Position numbers and translations under genes: made by a program
Shown: one piece after another, positions 57,005 through 64,000 of the stretch
Layout of the letters: every line of letters starts with the position of its first letter
How positions within the stretch are numbered: the first letter of the stretch is position 1
Assembly (NCBI GenBank): GCA_034509735.1
Contig: JACGWO010000011.1
Coordinates: 25,838,979 to 25,902,978, forward strand
Source of the DNA: Sesamum alatum
Taxonomy: Eukaryota; Streptophyta; Magnoliopsida; Lamiales; Pedaliaceae
Reading direction: 5' to 3'
Length of the DNA: 64,000 nucleotides
Notes under the pieces: model-generated
Database searches by the model: none
What the model saw: only the letters and a program-made list of their open reading frames with translations
Told to the model about the DNA's origin: nothing

Positions 57005-57400
57005 TGGGCATTAATTCATTTCACCATGCAACAATTCTGTAGATAAATGTTCCGATCCAAAATCGTGCTTCTCGTATGCTAAACTTAGTTCTTTTCAACG
57101 ACAAGCAACATGGCTGTGACAATAATCCCAATTCCTATAAGACCTGCACTGCCGTTTTCACTGCAAACATAAGCTTTCACTTAAGTTGCACAAGAGGCAT
57201 GTAAACTCAGGTAGAACACTTTCGAGGAGCATGAATGAAGGAAAGGAAGATCACTGAGCAAGCATGCAACAAGTAAAACACACCTTCAATTTGGAACACC
57301 AACGTTGATGTATTCTCTATGAATTTATACATGTTTTATGCTAGCTGCTTACATGTTGCAACAAGAAAGACAACGATGACTTGTGTAGCATATTAAGATG
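57005..57400. repeat. Diverged copy of a segment also found in a BIG-gene intron (59885..60265)
   Basis: ATTTCACCATGCAA plus AATTCTG, CGTATGCTAAACT, and CACCTTCAATTTGGA with ACACCAACGTTGATGTATTC line up in order with ATTTCACCATGCAATCATTC, ATATGCTAAACT and ACATCTTCAATTCTGAGCAC in the intron between the fourth and fifth visible BIG exons. Confidence 0.55.
57085..57160 (-). pseudogene. Possible terminal exon of an unidentified protein with a C-terminal membrane tail
   Basis: After a good acceptor (TTTGCAG, ending 57161) 24 codons stay open to a TAA at 57085. They encode ENGSAGLIGIGIIVTAMLLV and VEKN. The pattern G-x-I-G-I-G-I-x-x-T-A resembles the tail anchor of plant FIS1 (mitochondrial/peroxisomal fission) proteins, but the usual end of that tail is missing. 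A second exon-like piece (about 57736-57803, WYTIHNNPYFVTEQAY between good splice sites) is in a different phase. It may be a gene remnant or chance. Confidence 0.25.
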
Positions 57401-58083
57401 TTCCGCAACCCAAATGTGTACTATACAAAATCAAATTGACTACCATTTTGCACACAAAAAGGGGAGGATTAGACAGTCATACCTAGAAAGGAAACAGATT
57501 TTGGATGTTTGGTTTCTTTTCATGTTAGGTGTGGGGGCATGCGGTAGAGGATCATGTATCAGGAATGCCCCTATATTACAAAGAAGACTATTTTAGGAAG
57601 TAAGCCAGGTGCAGAATTTAACTATAGACAAAAATGCACAGGGCACCCTGGGACTTTGGGGATTAGGTTCAAGAAAATTTAACCAAATGTAAGAAAACTT
57701 GTAAGCGGGGATGAAGAAACTTACCTCCTGTTGACCGCGCATAGGAATATGCTTGTTCAGTCACAAAATACGGGTTGTTGTGAATTGTATACCACCCTGC
57801 AGGAAGGAACTTAACAAAAGAATAGTAGAAACTCCAAGTATATTGCCGAATGGACAATTTTTTTCTCATACAAAATATTCTATACACTGCCAGGGCTCCT
57901 GATAACTGGATATTCTAAATGGAACCCCAAGTTAACTACTATGGTTTCCAGAGCACTTGGCGATAGGAAACTGTTCCAGTTTTTCATACAATGTACTCCT
58001 ATACTTCCAGAACAATTACTATAGGAAAATTTGAATTTTCTTAGATAAAATTAACATACATCTCCTAAAGAGTGTAGGTCAGA

Positions 58084-61000
58084 TCACCATGATCGCTGCA
58101 AAACTGGACCCACTGATGAGCTAAGCATATTACTTAGTGCTAGTTGAACCTCATTTGACCCGTGCTCACAACTTATCAAACGCGCAAGCAGAGGAAAAAA
58201 GCAAGACAAGTATTTCTGAAGCGAAGAATCTTCTAAGCAACATATAGTATGTAGAGCTGCAACAACTAGAGGTGCTCGTGCAGCCAATTCTCTCCTTCTT
58301 CCAGAACCTAGAGGTATCATCCTTAGGCGCTGTCTGTCAAGGGATGAATCAGCCATCTGCACTGAGCATGCAACTCCAATGTAGGATTGCAAGACCTCCT
58401 GGCAGAGGTTGACAAGGTAAGACTCCACTTCTGACTCTTCATAAGTAGGAGGTCTATCAAGGACAAGATTCTGTAGAAATGTGAGGCAAATTTGGAAAGA
58501 TTCATTTTCGAGCCTAAGTAGAGGAGGATCCTGCAGTTGTGTCAAGGATCCAAGTTTTTGCAGCTTTTGGCGTAATGAGACATCACTATTTATCTTGTGA
58601 GCATGTAATGCAACAGAATGCACGGCTTCAAAGAGGATAACAGTGTTTTTGGCACATAGTTGAGTTCTATGCATGTCATAGATCTCCATGATAGCCTGTC
58701 ATATTGCAACAGATAGCTAATGTTAGTTAACAACAATTTTATGCCATAATATATGACTTATTTAAAGAAACAAAAACTTATACTGCATTTAGATTGGTAT
58801 CCCTCCTTAAGCAAGCAGCAGTTTAACATATTTGCAGGACACAAGAAAACATAAAAGCCATGATGTTTTCTTTTCTACCTCCTAACATGACTGGGTTCTC
58901 CAATAAAACCTTGCCAGTACCATTACTTTTCAGACAACGTAAGGGAAGAAATAGGCAGCAAGTTTACAATGTACGATCAGTAGTTCGAAAAAGTAACCAA
59001 CAGGGAAAAGACACCAAATAACAACTTCTAAAGTAATCTTACACACCTGTATTAGTAATAGCTGAATGGTAGCTTGAGACTTAACACCCAATATAGCTGC
59101 ATATAGACGATGTCTCCTCAAGATCTCCGAATCATCAATGGAGGTAATTGTCCCAGAAATTTCGTCACTGCTGTTTCTTTCCAGATCTTCATCATGGGCC
59201 CAGATTTCATCATCTTCATGAGGCACAAAAGAAAAATCAGGATGCGTTGCCTTGGCAGCTTCTTTAAGAGATGAAACCACCTCAAACCACTTGTCCTCAG
59301 AAAACAGTTGCCCAACAGTGCTCAACAAACGAACAAAAGCAGCAATACCAATACCAGCTAGGTTTTGATGAGGACATTTAATAAAACCAACCAATAGCAT
59401 TAGCACTTTCTTCAGAACGGGATTCACAGTGTCATAAAAGTCAACAAAAAGATCTACTACCAGTTGTAGAACCAATGTGCATGTCTCATAAAGCCATGCA
59501 TCTTGGTCAGGTTCCTCCATGTTGCTCTTAGCCACATGCCTTGGGGAGTTATCACTAGAAGGATCAATAGCACGCCGAGCATCATCAAAGATTCTAAATA
59601 GGACAGATTCAAACACCTTTTCCCACAAGGGCAGCGAAAAATGTTGGCCATAGTTGGTCAAAGTATCAAAGAGTACTTGTAAAGCACTCTTCCTGATTTC
59701 AGGCCTTGGGTCAAAGCTCAGTTCAGATAAACCTGATGGGAGTGAGGTGGACAAGGAGAGGAAGAGTAAGCACATTTGAAACATTACTTTGTTTTAACTT
59801 GATTTAAACTTTTGGATGAAGGAGAAAATATCAGGGGAAATCAAAACCTTGAAACATATCAAATTTCAAGAAAGATAGAAGCATCACTAAATTAACCTTA
59901 ATGCATTTCACCATGCAATCATTCTGCAGAAGATGTTTTGACCTAGGTTGTGCATCCACAAGAGAACTCATACCTCAAATCATAAACCATAGACAAAGAT
60001 ATGCTAAACTCAAAAAAAAAAAATTAATGATAAGGAACATTTCCTTAACTTGTAATAGTGAAAAATAAGTTTTCACCTTACTAGTGATTCCCTCAGCAAG
60101 TAGAAGCACTTTGAGTAGCAATATGAGGAAAAGATGATCATTAGGAGGAATATGCAAGAAATAAAAGACATCTTCAATTCTGAGCACAAGTGATGTATTT
60201 ATATATTTATTTATACAGCAACAAGGGTGGACATTGCATGACTTGTAATTTTCATAAATAAGATGCTTGCAATTCTAAACATCTACAAGGTCAAACATAA
60301 TATTGTTTCACACACACACACACACTGGGGAGCAGTAGAAGGTTTTCACTTTACCTGCCAACAGAGGATACCACAAATAGAGATGATCCACCTTATCAAT
60401 GGGTTCCCAAATGTCAAACTTTTTATCTTTTCCTTTATAAGGTGAAGATGCAATAACCTCTCCAGTAGCTCCCCTGACTTTATAAGGTGAAGATGGAACA
60501 ACCTCTCTGGAAGTTGCCCTGCCTTTATAAGGTGAAGATGGAACAACCTCTCCAGGAATTCCCTTGCCTTTGTAAGGTGAAGATGGAACAACCTCTCCAA
60601 AAGTCCCACTGCCTTTATAAGGTGAAGATGGAACCTTTCCAGAAGTTCCCTTGCCTAGGTCACCTTCAGCAAGTTTTGCAGCACAGAAACAGAGAAACTG
60701 AATGGCGTTAAGACTAATATCCTTGTTGAATCTGCTATTAGAGAATGCAATCAGGCAATTTACACAGTCTGTAAACGTGGTGGTCTCAGTTTCTGTGATG
60801 TAGGGGAAATAGTCCCACACAATCTTCTCAATTATTTCAAAGGCCAGGAGGACAATGTTCTTATGGTCATCATAAGCTGCTGTAGTGAAGACCTGCAAGT
60901 TTGGAGACATCAGAAGATAAATGAGAGACGGTGACTAATAAATACGTCAACCGATAGTTCACCAATGAAATATTCATATAAGCAATATTAATTCAATGAA

Positions 61001-63073
61001 ATGGATCAGCAGAGTATGTGTACAGTACTACCATGAACATACTCTTCCATCCTGACTTGACATTATTGACACGAGATAACACCATCTGAGAAACACATCT
61101 GATAATCAATTCTCTAATTTCAACAGCACCACTCTTGCGCATCACAATTACAAAAGGCTTCATAACCTCATTCTGAAAGTTATAGTTAGCCAATTCTTCC
61201 CTCTCCAAGAATTTCATTGATAATTGGCGTAAAGAGTCAATTCCAAAAATTGCAATTGAAAGGTTTTCTGAACAGCCAATGGTCACAAAGAAATCAGAGA
61301 GAACTTCCCAAATTTTTGACCAGACAAGCCTTATACGATTCATGTTACGGTGCCTGTTAAGAACGAAAACATATTAAAATAACTTACCAATAACAAAGGA
61401 AAAAGTTAAGTGATCAGAGAGTTTTGCCAGAAACAACTGTGGAAAGAGTGAAAAGCCAAAAAGGTAGCAATACATACGCTATCTCAATTATCTTTGCACT
61501 GCTGAACGTCCGTGGATTAGACGCTGATCGCAATTCATCCATAGATACCTTACAAAGAGCCTTGAAAAAATCAACTATTGCCTCACTGTTTAGGTTTTGG
61601 CTCCGTACGAATATGTCGTCCATTTCACCAACTTGTTCCAAAATGTTTAAGTTAGAGAACAAGTTGTTAATCTGTTCAGAGGTAATTCCAGCAGCCACAT
61701 TACCACCAATACCAGCACTGTCATATGAACCCCTCCTCATAGCTGAAGCTGAATTCTGAATCTTCCCAGGCCCCTTTTTTCTTAGAACAGGAAGAACATT
61801 TGATTTGCCTTGTTTAGATTTGTCAAGTTCATTCTGAGAAATTGCAGGGAAAGCTGCATCAGGTGGAGCACCTTCATGCAAGATATGCAAATGTTCAAGC
61901 CGTGAAACACATGTTAAGATGTGCTCCCATGCCTCCTGCAAGTAGTTCCCGTTCTCATCTGCTATTGTAATTATAACCTGTTGGTGGAAATAAAGCAACA
62001 AATCAGAATCGTTCAAAATTCTGAAAAAAGTTGAGTAAACTCCCCTAAACTTTCATTTTAACCTCAAGCAAGACTGTCACTTTTGCCATAAACATAAAAA
62101 CATTTTAGTCTGCTGATAATCCAGATCCCGATGTACTTTATACATGTTTCTCTTGAACTCGGGTTAGCACAAGCATCAAATCACATTCCAACTTCTTGAC
62201 CAAGGATTCAGTTCAGAGGAATATGTTCAACAGATACTCGATATATACATGACATAGTCAAAAGTGACAAACAACTAACTGGTATGCATAGTATTATCAA
62301 CAATAAGGTTGACATCAATAGACATGAAAAGATGGAGGTGCTGGGTGACAATGTTCACATTAGAAACATATGCACACAGCTCTATCATAAGGAGAGTGAC
62401 GTAGTACAGGAAGTAGGGGTCAATTTGGTAATCATGTAGCATCTCTCATTTATGTGCTTTGCATGCATGCCTAGCCTGGAAGAAAGGGGAAAATGAAGGC
62501 ATATCAGGAGGGGGCAGGGCGGAGTGGAAAATAACCATCGGAAAGTAGTGAACATAAATACTTCATAATTAATTAGACATACTCGAGCTGGAAACAAACT
62601 CTAGGAACCCAATCTACAAAGGTATTTCAGTTACTACACCACATACAAGAAAGGCAGATTATATCTATACCACTATTGTCTATCATCTCCCATCCAAGTC
62701 AAGGCTTTCCATGTGTTATTTGTATCACAAAATTCTTTAAGACCACTATTAGATTAAGTTATAGAATCCATGATAAGCAGATAAGAGGCAACTACCAACC
62801 TTGATTGCCTCAATGCTTTTTTGTCTTATGTCTGCAGGTGAGTGGAGGGAGGTAAATTTTGCCAGTGATGTAACAAAAGCATCTCTATGAGTTTTCATGG
62901 ACATTGTTGCTGTAACATGGACTGCATTACGAAAGCCTTCCAAGCATAGAGCTATTATAACTTCGTCATCACTCTGGTCAAGAAGAAGACTGAAGGCAGC
63001 AAGCATGGGAGCCCAACATGCCTCAATCATGAATCTGAGGATCACAACATCTGTTGCAGGGTAATAAATTGAC
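58084..63073 (-). CDS. BIG-type ARF guanine-nucleotide exchange factor, C-terminal half (gene continues beyond the window)
   Basis: BIG proteins load GTP on ARF GTPases at the trans-Golgi network/early endosome through a Sec7 domain, and are brefeldin A targets. Visible exons, minus strand: 62800..63073, 61478..61977, 61032..61353, 60355..60892, 59047..59732 and 58084..58695. Phases agree at every GT-AG junction, giving about 976 residues and a stop at 58084. Landmarks: EACWAPMLAAFSLLLDQSDD, HRDAFVTSLAKFTSLHSPAD, AWEHILTCVSRLEHLHIL, LNSEAIVDFFKALCKVSM, NMNRIRLVWSKIWEVLSDFF, SLRQLSMKFLEREELANYNF, the DUF1981 stretch SQMVLSRVNNVKSGW, and the end SSVGPVLQRSW. Wording is closest to the BIG2/BIG3/BIG4 clade rather than BIG5. 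The DCB, HUS, Sec7 and HDS1 regions lie upstream, outside the window. No disabling change was seen. The exon 60355..60892 has a 45-bp coding tandem repeat. Confidence 0.93.
59885..60265. repeat. Intronic copy of the segment at 57005..57400
   Basis: Collinear but diverged with the sequence just 3' of the BIG gene. It ends in TA/TTTA-rich sequence around 60195-60215. It carries no intact equivalent of the exon-like piece at 57085..57160. Confidence 0.5.
60308..60325. repeat. CA microsatellite in BIG intron
   Basis: About nine CA units, 30 bases from the splice donor of the exon 60355..60892 on the minus strand. Confidence 0.9.
60434..60658 (-). repeat. In-frame 45-bp coding minisatellite in the BIG exon
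   Basis: Five head-to-tail units start at 60434, 60479, 60524, 60569 and 60614 (last one slightly shorter). Each encodes 15 residues of the type VPSSPYKGKGIPGEV. All stay in frame. The positions fall in the linker between the DUF1981 region and the next helical block, where family members usually show one such SSP(Y/H)KG motif. Confidence 0.9.
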
Positions 63074-63339
63074 CTACAATTTCCCAATGCAAGTAGAACA
63101 TCAAAATGGTATCTGAATTGGCGTTATCTTAGAATGATAGAGATTGCCATTCATCCAAACAACAAGAAGAAAAGCTACAATGAGTCCTCTTGTTCTGAGA
63201 AAACCAATATTATTGAATTCATCATCTTATAGCATCATTTTCCTACTTCATATTTTTGAAGTAATCTTTTATTTGTCAAATGAGTATGCATGAGATGTTT
63301 TCTAAGCCTCCAAATAAAGATATGGGTTAATTAAACTTA

Positions 63340-64000
63340 GACCTTCTCTGAAAATGCGAACTTACACTTTCTCCTAAAAAAGTTTCAAAATTACACTTAC
63401 AACCCCTCTTGGAATTCTCCGATACAACTAACCCCCTTCACGTTAGGTTTGGACAGAAAATGTTGACGTCAACAAAAAAAAAGATTACATAATACCCCAA
63501 TTCAACATTCTTCTAGTAATATTTCTATACTTGTAAAGGGAGTAAATGGCATCCATATAAAATGGTGTGATTGTAATAAAGTATTATTATAGTCATTGGA
63601 TAAAAAGTAACGTTTATGAATGAAAAACTAGTCATGTTTTGTACTTTTATTACTTCCTATATATGGGGTCAGGTGTACATCATTGTCGTACCTATTTCTT
63701 GAAGCACTAGATGAAGTGCTTGAACAAAATATTTTCAAGAAACAAATGCAATAATGATGTTAACCTCACCCCATACAAGAATCAAAAAAAGCACCTAAAG
63801 ATGACTAGTTTTTTCATTCATCATCGGCTACTTTATCCAATGGCTATAATTTAGGAACAATATTTTATTACAATACACCTACACCCTTTTGACTTAATAT
63901 ATATTACACTTATCCTCTTACAAGTATAAAAACATTAGTAGGGGAATGTTGAATGAGGGGACAAATTAAATTTATATTATTATTTTTTGCCGGTGTCAGC
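63340..64000. repeat. Foldback element in a BIG intron, reaching the window edge
   Basis: Left arm (63480-63632): CAACATTCTTCTAGTAATAT, TATACTTGTAAAG, GATTGTAATAAAGTATT, TCATTGGATAAA and GAATGAAAAACTAGTCAT. The right arm is the inverse (63806-63962): ATGACTAGTTTTTTCATTC, TTTATCCAATGGCTATAAT, AATATTTTATTACAAT, CAAGTATAAAAACATTAGT and GGAATGTTG. Further outward blocks (ACTTACACTTTCTCC, AAATTACACTTACAACCCC) suggest the true ends lie farther out. Confidence 0.7.

Overview
The window is nuclear DNA from a flowering plant. It has intron-split genes with GT-AG junctions, an AT-rich background, LTR/LINE/CACTA transposons of plant types, and plant-specific families (CYP704, AHL). The protein-level look suits a eudicot, probably an asterid; the species cannot be read from the sequence. 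Only three protein-coding genes look real. Most of the rest is transposons, foldback repeats and tandem repeats.

Layout. 0-8 kb: an intact minus-strand cytochrome P450 of family CYP704 (six exons, 3855..7638, 512 aa), with a second CYP704 first exon (704..982) 3' of it, so this is the edge of a tandem P450 cluster. Intron 1 of the intact gene is largely three foldback elements. 8-12.4 kb: no gene, dispersed repeats. 12.7-16.4 kb: a decayed LINE without an endonuclease domain. 16.7-21 kb: a SINE-like repeat, a long CT microsatellite and a delimited but dead CACTA element (17061..20977, TTT target duplication). 22.2-24.3 kb and 38-39.3 kb: two truncated Ty3-type fragments in opposite orientation. 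27.35-28.25 kb: an intact intronless AT-hook (AHL) gene, minus strand. 29-46 kb: almost wholly repeats, including a foldback element with a GC-rich core, CACTA-type MITEs, a ~174-bp satellite-like array and a 0.4-kb direct duplication. 46.4-51.8 kb: a defective Ty3 LTR retrotransposon with near-identical LTRs, inserted into a foldback repeat. 52-57 kb: repeats and no gene. 58.1 kb to the right edge: the 3' half of a minus-strand BIG-type ARF-GEF gene, with six exons visible and the Sec7 domain outside the window.

The genes are not functionally linked. The P450 is an ER-membrane monooxygenase of a fatty-acid omega-hydroxylase family, the AHL protein is a nuclear DNA-binding regulator, and the BIG protein acts in vesicle traffic at the trans-Golgi network. 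No new gene system was found. The points most worth a second look are the palindromic foldback families that recur about every 3 kb, the tandem hairpin array inside the LTR element, the 45-bp in-frame coding minisatellite in the BIG gene, and the mismatch between young LTRs and a long-dead interior in the 46.4-51.8 kb element. All exon joins and repeat boundaries were read by eye.
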